A stretch of DNA of 64,000 nt from Sphaerolaimus hirsutus (Eukaryota; Nematoda; Chromadorea; Monhysterida; Sphaerolaimidae): NCBI GenBank assembly GCA_964036195.1, contig OZ038455.1:3675855-3739854 (forward strand), in the 5' to 3' direction. The notes below the pieces were generated by a model, which saw nothing but the letters and a program-made list of their open reading frames with translations, did no database searches and was not told where the DNA came from. Shown one piece after another: positions 31,527 through 44,100 of this stretch; positions within the stretch are counted from its first letter, which is position 1; each line of letters opens with the position of its first letter. Position numbers and translations under genes: made by a program.

Positions 31527-33360
31527 CCCCCCCCCTAAAATTGAGTGTAAAGAGAACGTACATAACAAATACCACAGTTTGTCATCTGTACAATGCAGAA
31601 CACACGTTTAAACTGATGATTGAGTGACGTTAGGGCAGGGTTTATGTGTATACACAGTTATGTATGCCTATAAACCGTTCCCGGAAACCTTCCCTCCGTG
31701 GACATCTTACCTTCTGAAGGTATGATGTCCAGGCGGACATCATATCTCCAGGCGGACATCTTACTTTCTCGGGAGACGGTCATCATCACTTTGCAATATA
31801 AAATTGATCAATTTATCATCAATCAATCACTCTTTGATCAATTTTTGCTGCTTAATCCATCCCAAAACTTGACCACAGCACCCCCCACTTATGTAACATC
31901 AAAAGGCTGATCACCTTATGTCATAATGAAATGGCACACATGCCCCGATTTTTGTGCAGAACAAAGAATAATCCCCTGAGAAAATATTATTTTTTTGGCC
32001 ACAAATAGCATAATAGATTGGCACCTTTGAGCAAATCTCAAGTGCCGCGACCACCGCGGGCCAGTATAAATACTGGGCCCACTTTCAAAAGAAACATCAG
32101 TTGGGCATTCTGAAAGTTTTTCTTGGCAGAACCGCATTTTGGTGCGCCAAGCGAAATCATGATTGGTGCAGCAGAGCCGTATTTTGACGCGCTGCCATGT
32201 GGGCAAAATTTTTGAGGTGGAGATATTTGTGGGTTAGTGGTGCCCACCCAGTTATGTTGTGCATAAATAGATTTGTAAGGGCCATTTGAATTCCACTGGT
32301 AGATAATTGTCAATTTAATATTTTTTTTGCTGCTGAGTGTAGATGCAATATTTAGGTAAAGTCAATGGACATAACACTCTACAAAATCGGAAAGTTAGGT
32401 GTTTTTTGCGCAGAGCAAATGGGACATTGGACATAACACCCATGTACAAAATGCACCCATGTACATGCACCCATAAACACATACATCTATGTAATTGTTA
32501 GATTTTTCTACGTCTGAGTATGGGTAATTTCCGAAAATTTTTGGCGAAATAATAGACCCCCCTCGAATAAACCCCCCTCGAATCATCCCCCCTCAAATTT
32601 TGCTGGCGAAATAATAAACCCCCTGGGGGTATTTCGAGGTACCTAATACGGTAAGTAATTTTTAGTGCATATTTTGCGGACCGCCGAGTATAGCTGTACC
32701 TAATTGAGTTAATATCATCGTGGACATCTTATTTCAAGCCATTTAGCCATACTGATAAAACATTTGAAAATATGAATAAACATTTATAGTGTTTCCATTT
32801 TTCCACTCACTGGACAATTTATAAAATCTAAAAAATCTTTTGTGGGTATACAATGACCATGGCCATTTTGGACTACATTTCAAAGTGGTTATTTTTACCA
32901 AAAATTGAATATTCATGTTGAATTGTTTTGTTACATTTATGCTGTTACGTGCGATTGATTGATGTAGTGTAATTGATATTTATAGGAATTTCTGACTGAA
33001 CTTTATATGATTTATAGCGCGGTCAATATCCATCCAATTTTTGAAAAGCGAAGGGAACATGACCGGGAGAGGACATTAGCCACAAAAGGAACGTGTCCAT
33101 TTTCCCTTGCAAACATTTCCAAATTACTCACACATATTCACACAACACATTTATAATTTAAAAAAAATAAATATAAATGTGAGCATAGATAAACAAAAAA
33201 CTACACAACAATACAATACAAAATTCAAAATCACCAAAACAAAACAAATCACAAAAAGCGTTCCAAAAATCTCGGGAAATTTATAATTTGAAAAAATAAA
33301 TGAAACTTAAAAACGTCGTAAAATATTCATTTAGATTTTCTGCACGTTCTTCAGAGAGAT

Positions 33361-33366
33361 TTTATT
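33361..33366 (-). terminator. AATAAA polyadenylation signal of the Tudor gene
   Basis: TTTATT on the plus strand reads AATAAA on the minus strand, 66 bases beyond the TGA at 33432. Position and sequence fit a canonical poly(A) signal. Confidence 0.55.
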
Positions 33367-33431
33367 GTATTTTGCTTTTGACACATTTTCCAAAGTATTT
33401 TCCGAAAAACACCCATTTTTGGATACGCTAA

Positions 33432-35115
33432 TCACAAAATGGATACGAGCCAGTCTCCAGTGACCGACTGTTCGATAATCTCAATCACAATAGCGGTGCC
33501 GGGTGCAAATCGACTAGTGAACGTTCTCGCATCGACACCTTCCAAGTCGGTTTCTGTGATTTTATTTGAGAATATGGATAATTTTTGGATAGATTTTTTT
33601 AATCACGTATCCAAATCTGATGCGTAAAAAGATGCGTACAATATGATTTTATTCATTCTAAATTATTGAAATTGGCACTTAAAAGGTGAATGAATATGAG
33701 ACGAAAATCAATCACCAATCCAGCAAAGAATGATAAAAAACAATAATAAAAAGTCAACAAACCAGCCAATTGACACTCAAACGCGCAAACAGCCATATGC
33801 TGGGCCATTTCTATAGGCATCGGCAACATTTGGTCAACTCTAACCCTCTCCACATTACCGTAATCCACCAATTGTACAGAATACGCCATTACCGTACTCC
33901 CAGCGCCGCTAGCGCTGGGTTTTAATTCAGATGAATTATGGTTTCCATTTGTGGGAACTGGGAGGGGGCCGTCCGCTTGCAACAAGGCACGGTACCAATA
34001 ATCTTCCCATAATGCGAGAATTGGCTGCCCGGGCACCAGGCGACTCTGAATTAATGTAGTGGGGTGGGTTATGGTGGACCTTTTATTCGGTGGTTATGGT
34101 AGATTGTAAAGCAGTCGATGGCTATGGTAAACTGAAAAATATTATGATGGCTGCGCACTAATTTTTGTATGGTTGATGTGGATTCGCGTTGGCCTGATTA
34201 AAATGCAGACGCTCATTTATTTATAAAAATGCAATAGCTTGCGATCTTGGCTATTTTGTTTGTTGTTTTCAAAAGACTTGTTTCAGAAAGCCTTAACGCC
34301 AATATGGAATCCAGCCCCGCGCCCTGTAAAGTGTAAAGTAAAGTGTCATATGCCATGCAAAGTGTCACTTAAGATAAAATTTAATTAAAATGAAACACAA
34401 AACTCAGAAATCAAAAAATTCATCAAACCTGATTAACAGTGACTTTCCTGGCAACCAAATCAGTGGCGGCAGCTTGCACTTTTTCATCCATTTCTGCCGC
34501 AGCAATGGCACAGCCCCTGGGAACCACGAAAAATGACCATGGCCCTTCGTTGCTCACCACCTGGGGGGTGGGTATTTCTTTTTTTGCGGGCGGCGTTTTT
34601 TTTTTTTGGGGGGGGTGTTTGGGGTGATGTTTTTTGGGGGTGATGTTTTTGGGGGGGTGATGTTTTTGGGGTGTAATAATTACCAGGGGGAAGTAACAAG
34701 ACAACATAGTGTAGTTCCTCAAAACATTACCCTTCAATTAATAGCCGTCCAGAATACCCCCAGAATCACTACCAAATTTCTGACCTTGATGAGTTTTTTA
34801 CAGTTTCTATACAATTTTTGTTTGTACATAACCAACCAAAATCAATTAATTCCCCAAAAATATGTAACCAAATTTCCGATGAGCAATTCTAAATCTGAAA
34901 TAAAAAGATTTACACACCACAACTTCCAAAAGGCCTGCGGCAATATCAATAAATTCCAGTGCATTCAAATCTGCAAATCTGTCCCCTGTCACGGGTTTAA
35001 CTGCACTTTTTGGCACACTGCCAGCGGTGGGTGGTGCTGGCTCATTGCCAATAACAATTGTAGTTGTGCTGTTTTTGTTGGTCTCCTTTGGCACCTGGCT
35101 TGATGTGGATGATGT
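33432..35115 (-). CDS. Extended Tudor domain 3 and C-terminus (four exons)
   Basis: Exons 35115-34924, 34560-34429, 34045-33763 and 33553-33432. Order: RFADLNALEFIDIAAGLLE, VVSNEGPWSFFVVPRG, LVPGQPILALWEDYWYRALL, VQLVDYGNVERV, LPMPIEMAQHMAVCAFECQL, then RFAPGTAIVIEIIEQ and DWLVSIL followed by TGA. This is the only one of the three with both WYRA and the DYGN cage asparagine, so it is the best candidate for binding dimethylarginine. Domain 3 mirrors the exon layout of domain 1 (breaks at the same places), suggesting internal duplication. Confidence 0.8.
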
Positions 35116-38100
35116 CTGCGAGTGCAGACTTAGTGGACTTCAAATTTTGGTGAAATAACATCACCATTTGTAGTTGTAACATGGTAACATACAATATTTA
35201 ACCAGGACCCTGTAAAATGCAAAATGTCATGCAAGTGTCAATAATCATGTAAAATGCCCTGTAAAATGTAAAATAACATGCGAAGTGTCAATAATCCTGT
35301 AAAATGACACGAAACATGTCAAAAACAAAATTTTAAACATCGAACCCTGATCAACAACCCGATGTCGAACAATTCGTTTGAGTAATGGTCCCAAACCATA
35401 AAATTCTTAACTCACAACCATAAATAGTAAAAAAGTAAATCGATAGATTCTTACGCAAGAGAATCAGGTTGAAAGTATTTTAAATTATAAATTGAGTTGA
35501 AATTATAGTTGAAAATATCTGAGAACCCTTAAATCTACATCTGTGGACTTATTGAAGAGCGCACTTATCGACATTCACGTTCAAAAAACCCCAACCTGAA
35601 AATGTTCATCATTTTCCATTTTCACCGGTTTTTCAGCAACAATTGGCGCCGCCTTAAAACTAGCTTCAGCCTTAGCATAGCTTCCCTGCACCCCAACACT
35701 TTTAGGGCGGATTTTCGCTGCAGTTGCGCAATATTGGGCCGGTTTTCTCAAGTTTCCCACTGCGTATGAATAATTTTCATCGTGAATTGGTGGTCCACCG
35801 GGTAGGGTTGGTGTCTGTGAAAGTGGGGTGTATTTATAGTGTGTGAAAGTGTGTGCATTTTTGACTTAATTTTACACTGCTGAAACGTATGTTATGCATT
35901 TTTCTCAAATTGAACACTTTATCATGACGTCATCAGAAACAATTTCAAAATTGTTCAAAAAAGAAAAATGATTTCAGGCATGTTGGTTCAGGTTGTACTC
36001 GATCGACTATGGGTTTTTCTTAAAATAAAAAACAATTTTCTGTTCTTGTGCAAGTGCGTGCATAAGTATGGTGTTGGTACGTTGGCATGTAAGACATAAG
36101 TATGTGCATATGCATACTCTGCGCTCCGCCGAGTTTTTTATATGAATAACATAATAAAACTCTAAAATAGAGGATCTCACGATTGATGTCATGACTTACA
36201 AGGTCAACTGATAAAAAGATATTTACTGGAAAGTTTGCTGAAAATAGAACTAAAATCTAAAAAAGCAACATTAGGATATTCAAAAACCCACACCCAAACA
36301 AACTTCTCTCTTTATCCTATCCAATTCCACTCTATCCCTCTTAGCAATTTCCTCAGCCAACGTATCCACCTCATTCAGCTGCACCATCCAAGTTTGTCTC
36401 TTATTACCCCCTGGGGTGCTCGAATTGGACCCCCCGGGGGTGCTATTTGGGCCCCCCTCCGCCCAAGATGGCGGGCGGCCCGATGGAAGTAGGGGGTGCA
36501 AAACTGCGCCACTTACAAATGTTCCAGGGGGGAAATTTGTGCGATAGTCACTATCGGATAGGCGAGCTGGGACTGCGGGTTTTTTGGGTGGTTCAGTAGA
36601 CATTTGTTGTGTAAAAATTTTACATGGCAAATGACATTACCTATGTCTCAAATAAGATAATGTAAGATTGTTTCTGCTATCAAAGTGCCTTTTTATTTTT
36701 CAATATTAATTTCAATATTTTTCTTTTTGTGAAAATGGGATATAAGTGTTGCACTGGCACGTTGTTGTGAAAGACGTATTTGTAGTGTATAATAACAAGT
36801 ATGAAATGATGTAATAACACTCACCTTTTATTCTAGCTTCAAAAGCAGCCACAGCCAACTCTGCCCACTTGAGAGGCAGCTGTCTCAACTGACATGCTTG
36901 CACCTTAAAATGGTTAAAAAGAACTTGAATGTGATTAAAAAGCAATTATTTATATTTACTATTACTCATACTTATAAAAGGTAAATAATGGTAAAATCAG
37001 CTGCTTGAAAATGGGAAAAAAGAAAGGCACAAATTTTGCTTTTGGAAAACAGCAATGGAAAATAGAAACCCAACTACCATCAATAACAGAGATCCCATCC
37101 AAAAGACATGCAATAACAAAAGACAACCACCACCCTTAACATCACACATCCCTCCCAATAGACATCCGTCCCACTAGACATCTCTCCCAAACCCCCCCCC
37201 CCCCAACCTGCACCACATGTCCATAATCCACCAATGCAACCCTGACCACACTCTGTCCATGCCTGACCACCCCGGGCTGGTGCACGGCCGCCCTGTACCA
37301 GTAGTGGTTGGCGCCCGCCACCGGGCATACTGGGTCCCTCCAACGGGCTAGTAGGGGTAGGTGGAGGGGCAGGGATGTCTGGGGGGTTGGGGGGGGAGTT
37401 GGGTGAGAGGTTTGTGGTTGGGAAATGGATTTAAAGGGTGAGGATTGAGCTGTGATGGGTGAGAAATTAGCAGGGCCGTATCCAGGGGGGGGTGGGGGGG
37501 CTGCAGCCCCCCCCCTCCCGGGGCGAGACCAGAAAGTGATCGGAAAATTCGACTTTTTTAACGTCAGCGTTTAAAATTTTGCGCGCAAACGCGCATTCTT
37601 GACCAGAAATACGGTATTATCATTCGATTTGCTCCGTGGCCGCAAATCGTTGTAAGTACACTCAATGTTGTGTTTTTTCTGTTTTGTATGTATATTTACA
37701 TACATATACAGCATTCCATGGCGCTGATGCCAACGCCAATGGTGCCATTCCGCCACTATGTAGCTAAAATCAGCCCCCCCCCTCGCCGGCCTCCGTAAAC
37801 AAGCAGCCCCCCCGCTCAAAAATCCTGGATACGTCCCTGGAAATTGAGGAGGGTTTTTCAATGTTCTCTAACACTTGGAGCACTTCTTTGATTTTTATGT
37901 TTACCTACTGTTTTATTATTTCCCAGGTTTCTTCAAAATATGATACATTTAAGGATAAAAAAAACAAATTGTAAAAATTGAGGCTTGTAGTGCCAGCAGC
38001 TTAATTACAGTGAAGCGGTCAATACGAACGGCAAGTAACATTTTGCAATCTTTGAAAGCCACCATAACACAACGAGTGTCCAATAAATTGCCATTTTTAC

Positions 38101-41100
38101 TCACAATAAATATTTACATCCAAATACGATCAAAATCACCCCCCCTCAAACAAAATCCAACACAAAAAGCACCCCCAAAACCCACATCCGCCTTCAATTC
38201 CAGCGCGCTTTCAGTAACTTCATTCATCTGCAACGATTCATCCAACTGTGCCAATGCGGCCGCGCTGGCGCAGGGAAGTAAAAATGTGCGCGATAGTCCA
38301 TCGTTGTTCACTATCTGGGCAATTAAGTATAAATTAATTAGCGAGTGATTTATTAATTGGGATAATTGATTTGTTGGTGGAAATGTTGACGAATGTGGTG
38401 GTGAAATAAGTTCGATGTGTACTAAATTTGGTGATGTATTCCTCGAAATTATTTATCGTACATTGTTCATACGGCAACAAAAATTTGCGGGAGGTTCCGA
38501 GGGTAGAGGGTAGTGCCAAAGGGATGATTCAAGAAAGTACTATCATTTTTCCATATAAAAGATGACAATTTAAAACAAATTCACAGTAAGCACTTCCAAA
38601 TTTTACATTCCTACAAATTTCTGCCAAAAACGACAAAAAGAAACCAACCACAAATGCATTGGCACCTGGTTGTAGCACTTTATAACTGTACTGAGTGGCT
38701 ACTTCACAATCAGACTGAACTTTATCTGTGACTGCACCAATGTTTGAGGCACATTTCAGAGTCATTTTGGCACTAGCTGTGATATTGGGAGGAAAATAAA
38801 ATTTGGCAATTTTTATTGAGTAATTTCGAAAGAAATGAAATAAATCTGCTTTATAATACTATGATAAATGTTCAGTAATGTTACAATTACCTCCAAAACT
38901 TGCAATTTCAACATAAAAATAAACTGACCAAATTGTGTATATTGTGTAAACTGCTGTGTGGCGATTTTTTGCTGAGGTTTGTGCTTGAATGAACCCAAGC
39001 AAAATGCCCTTTCCTCGGGTTTAGAACTGTCTGGCACAATGCCAACCAGCCGATTAACTGGTACCTCAGTTGAAGATTGTGACTTTTCACTGATGTTTTC
39101 TGCCACTTTCTGCTCAGAATTTGATGTCAAAATTGCTTTTTTATCTGGCTGTTTTATTGTTTCTGCGACAGGTGATCGATTCTGATCATTTGCCACAGTA
39201 GATTGCATTTGTTTTGCATCATGTACTTTTTTGCCAGACTGATCTGTAATGTGAAACAGGGAAAAGTGTTTAAATGAGGAAACTTCCAAAATCAAGAATT
39301 AAAATGTTTTTTTATGTAGTGACAGGGAATACCAAAACGCTGACAAATGCTGACAACCAAAGCTTGCTTGCGAGCCATCAAAAACGTGCCAGCGCCTTGG
39401 CAGTAAAAATTAGTTTGCTGACAACACGCTGACAGGTTATCTGGTGCATTTTGCAGCATGTTCAATTTTGTATAGTGCACACTATCAACAAGCTGACAAA
39501 TGCGATGTTGAGCATAAAAATATTGTCACTTAACTGCATAAATGCTTGAACTATATGATAGTGAGGGAACACTGTGTATGTACATACCGTATATCCTTGA
39601 ATAAGACCCCCCCTTGAATAATACCCCCCCCCCTTGAATAACACCCCCATGTTGGCCAGGTGAGGAAAAAATAACGCCCCCCCCCCTTGAATAACTCCCC
39701 CCTCTTGAATAAGTCCCCCCTCTGGGTAAAACGATCAATGAGCAACACACGAAAATGAAAACGAGACAAACAGAAAAATAAAGCTATGTCTGGGCTGATC
39801 CATCGAATGGGGTTTGGTGTGTGAAACGAAAAATACAAAAGAATGTTAGCCTATGATATTTTTTAGGTTTAGATGATTGAACACAAATTTTAGGATGGAT
39901 ACGTTGTTTTGTTAGTGTTGAACTGGTCATTTTCTGCATTAGATGTGTTGGCGGGATGCATACAAACAATGAATAAAGTGAAAAATTTTCCTGGAAGTTC
40001 TGAGGAAAAAATAACTCCCCCCCTTGAATAGTACCCCCCCCCCCCCTTGAATAACTCCCCCCTCCAAAACCTCTGACGAAATAATAACGCCCCTGGGGTC
40101 TTATTCAAGGATATACGGTAAGCCCCAATAAGAAAAATAAACACTCATTTTAGAAATATTTTCACCACATTACATACATATTATTCCACATAAAAACAAA
40201 AAATGAAAACAACCTGCAAGTGAAGCTGCACTTTGTTGCTCAACTTTATCATTATTCTGTTTCAAAATACCCCTTTCCGGAGCCGTTTTTTCAGACACTT
40301 TTCCAACGTTTGTCAAAGCATCTTCCTTTTTGCCAATGCTAGTTTTTGGTTTCTGCGCGGCACGTTCAGAAACGACCAGGGGACACTCCCAGACACTGTA
40401 AAATAACATGTAAAATGTAAAATGTCAAACTTGTCTGCCATTTTACAAAGCATTTTTGATCACTTTTGACACTTTGCATGACATTTGCCATTTCACAGTG
40501 GATGTTTGATGAATTTTGACACACTGCATGAGATTTTCATTTTTAACGCATTTTACATGACTTTGGCAAATTGCATGAGATTTACCATTTTACAAGCGAT
40601 TTTAGACGACTTTTGACACTTTACATGTCATTTTACTTGTCTTTTGTCATTTTACAAAGCATTTTACAGAGTCTGGGAGTGGTACCAGGGGAGATGGCAA
40701 AGGATTTTGCGTTGGCGCTGGCGCTTGGCGATTCGCAGATGGCAGTTTGTGGTTGAGAATGGCGTCGATCCCGCTTATGAGCACCTGTAGTTTTTGGTTG
40801 ATTGTTTTGGCTGTGAATGAGGTTATTTATCATAGTTACAGTAATAAGTTGATTGATAACGAGGAGATTTGATGGAATTTATACCATTTTCAGAGAATAA
40901 AAAGCATATTTGGGATGGATATTGCTCACAATTTATCCACACGTTGGAAAGTCACGGAGTGTTACAAACATATAACCGGAATCGGAATTATGCGATATAA
41001 AGCGGGAATTAGAGCTCAGCGTCGATTCGACGTGAAATGATGACGTGAAATGTTTTCGTGAAATTAATTACACGAGTGTGGATCATGCTACGGGTCTACA

Positions 41101-44100
41101 ATTTTCTAAGGATAATATATGAATCAATACCTTAATCGTGTCCAATACTGAGTGTTATCAGCCACAACTAGAGCGAATTGAAAAATTCAATTTTTATCAT
41201 TCCACGTCATCATTTTACGTCAGGGAACAACTTGACATTTCACGTCAGACTATTGCAAGCAAAAGTCTGACGTGAAATGTCAAGTTGTTCCCTGACACTG
41301 TGACGTGAAATGATGATGACGTGGAATGATAAAAATTGAATTTTTCAATTCGCTCTAGTTGTGGCTGATAACACTCAGTATTGGACACGATTAAGGTATT
41401 GATTCATATATTATCCTTAGAAAATTGTAGACCCGTAGCATGATCCACACTCGTGTAATTAATTTCACGAAAACATTTCACGTCATCATTTCACGTCGAA
41501 TCGACGCTGAGCTCTAATTCCGGCCTAAGGACCTCTGAAATTGGAACTTCGGAAGGCAGTTCGTCGAAATTCGGAAACTTCCCCTTGCATAATTCCACCA
41601 AAAATTTATTTCACTGCCGTGTGTCACTGTGATTGCGCACACTAGTTTTCACACGAAATTTCGAAAACTCACAAATCAGCTTAGAACGCATTTGCGTTTC
41701 CTACAATGAGGTGGTTGTCAACTACAGTTGACGGAGATTAAAAATGACTCATTGTGGAAAACTCAAACAGGTTTAAAGCTCATTTATGAGTTTTCAAAAT
41801 TTCATGTGAAAACTAGTGTGCGCAGGGCCATTAACTCATGGCATTATGTCATAAAGGTGCACATAGGTGAACAACTCCATGCACAAAACTCTAATTATGC
41901 TTAAGCTAACATTTACCACAGGATCACATTTGGACAGGCATCTTGCGTACAAAAGTCCTACACACTTGTTTTCAACTGGATCTTGAGAAACTCCCACCAA
42001 ATGAGCTTTGAATGCATTTGAGTTCACTGAAATAAGTCCTTTCTAATCCCAGTCAACAGTAGTTGACAAACAGAGCATTCTGGTAAACTCAAATGCATTC
42101 AAAGCAGATCTATAAGTTTTCAAAATGTTGGATGAAAACTAGTGTGTAAAAAAATCTAATCCACCAAAAACCACACAAACCTGTTCCCCCAATCCAGCGG
42201 CCCTCCTCAAAGTTTGCACATTGTCAGCGCTATTCAAAATCTGCACCAAGGTTTTTCCATCGCCAGCCAAACCGATTACATTCAATGGGAGCGGTGAACC
42301 CAATGGAATGTCCCGAATAAAATCATCTGCTGGGATGTCTGATGCAAGGAAGTCTGGGGGGGGGGTAAATTGGGGGGTAAGTTTTCATGTGATAATTGAA
42401 ATCTGGGATTTATTTTTTTTGTTGATATTATGGTTAACAGTAGCTCAAATTTTCACAGTAAGACGAAAAATGACATGGCATTTGAAAGAAATGAAGAAAT
42501 GAATTCTGCTCAGGCTGTGATACTGCTTGTCTTCATAACACATTTTACAAAAAATCCAAATTGTCACAGAAAAATCCTCCAAGTGGTTCACCAACACTTT
42601 CTCTACAGATTACCTTACAACTTTGTTTCACAACTTCAGCGTGCATAACAAAACAAGCTACCATGGTAAATCTCAATCAAACCGCAACACCCCAAAACAA
42701 CCCACAAGACATCCCAAGAAAAACCAACCCCCAAGGGTGCACTCAAACGTGGCAATGGGCACCTTAGCAATATCACTGGGTAACGGCCACACTCGTTCCA
42801 GGGTTACCCACTCAGTGGCTCCATAGTCCACAAGTGCCACCCTTCTCTGAAGAGACCCCCCTGGCCCACTGAGGGTCATTGGGTCACCCAAAACTAAAGC
42901 GCGTGAGAAGCAACCTTCCCCTTCACCATCAGAGATTATTGGGGTGCCTGGCATCAGGTTGTTCTGGGGGGGGGGGGTGATTTTTTTATTTTTTTTAGTG
43001 ATTTTGGATGTAATGAATGTCAATGGATTTTCGTGCAATCACTGTGCTGGTCCTTCCTAAGTGGAACATTTTTGTTTATTGGCCATCTGAGATTGGCCAT
43101 CTTTAAAAATTTACAGAGCAGTTGAAAGTAAATTTCTGAAATTCACATCAGGTCCCATCCCAGCCACATGAAGGTCATTGTGCCTTGTTTGAAACTTCTT
43201 CTCAATTTTGTGCAAAACAGTTCACACAAAAACCCTTGGATTGCACCCATCAGACCTAAGACAACCCACAAAATTTCAAAATTGAACATCCACCCCCCTT
43301 AACTAACCCTAATTAGCCTCACTCTGGGTCCCTGTATTTCATTTGAATTAACCAACTGTGCCAATTCCAATTCTAAGTCAGCAGCCACCAGTGCCCAGTG
43401 AGCTGGCATCACTGCAAAATCACTGGGCCCATTGTTGTGAGTTACCTGAAAAGTAGATGTGAGTACAGTACTGTTGATGGGTGAGTTTCTGTGTTTCTGG
43501 TGCCACTCCCAGACATGGTAAAATGTAAAATGTCATGCAAAGAATGTCTGAAGCCAATTCAGCAGCAGAAAAGTAACCAGAGTAGTGGTAAGAGGTCACA
43601 AAAGTTGTAATTGATACCTCAAGGTTTCTTAAATATAAAAGATATAAACATTTACAATTGTTCATCACTCAAACATTCAACCACAACAAAACTCACAATA
43701 GTCTGCAAAGGACCACATTCAATGGGCAGCCATTCATAAGCATTCAATTCCGCAAACTTCATCACCCTAGTAGGTGATGCTGCCAAATGTTTTTGCTTTT
43801 CCTTCTGTTCATCATTGACCAAATGTGCAGCAGGTACCAATTTGGTACTATCAACCACACTCTTATCATACACACTGGTACCATTTTGGTGCACTTTGGC
43901 TGGTGTCTGCTGTGGAGGCATGGCACAAGGCTGCTTTAAACCTGATTTTGGTTGTTGCTGTTTGGTAGCTAGTGGTGCCTGTTGTTTCACCTGTGGCACT
44001 GGAGTTGGTACTTGTGCCTGTGCCTTGTTTGGTGCTGAAATGGCAAATAAAGAAGAATTGAAAAACAACAAACAAAAAACTAGTTAATTCAATGGTTAAG

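Larger units (their letters stand above)
29783..33350. other. Intergenic region between the CUB and Tudor genes
   Basis: I see no exon here. It holds a short direct repeat (30145-30215 and 30275-30335, 'gtgtcggctataggtat' / 'aatgtcggctaaaggta'), two GGCGCC elements, a C-run element pair (31464-31526 and 32546-32653), a 'ccaggcggacatc' triplet (31690-31775) and AT-rich DNA at 32650-33350. Confidence 0.6.

Noticed and set aside
34439-35103. Plus-strand frames of 62 and 165 codons opposite Tudor exons
   Set aside because: They are antisense shadows of the exons at 34429-34560 and 34924-35115, which carry Tudor motifs.
37080-37343. Glycine-rich minus-strand frame (GGGRQPLL...)
   Set aside because: Wrong frame of the Tudor 2 core exon 37347-37208, which reads WYRA and VALVDYGHVV in the adjacent frame.
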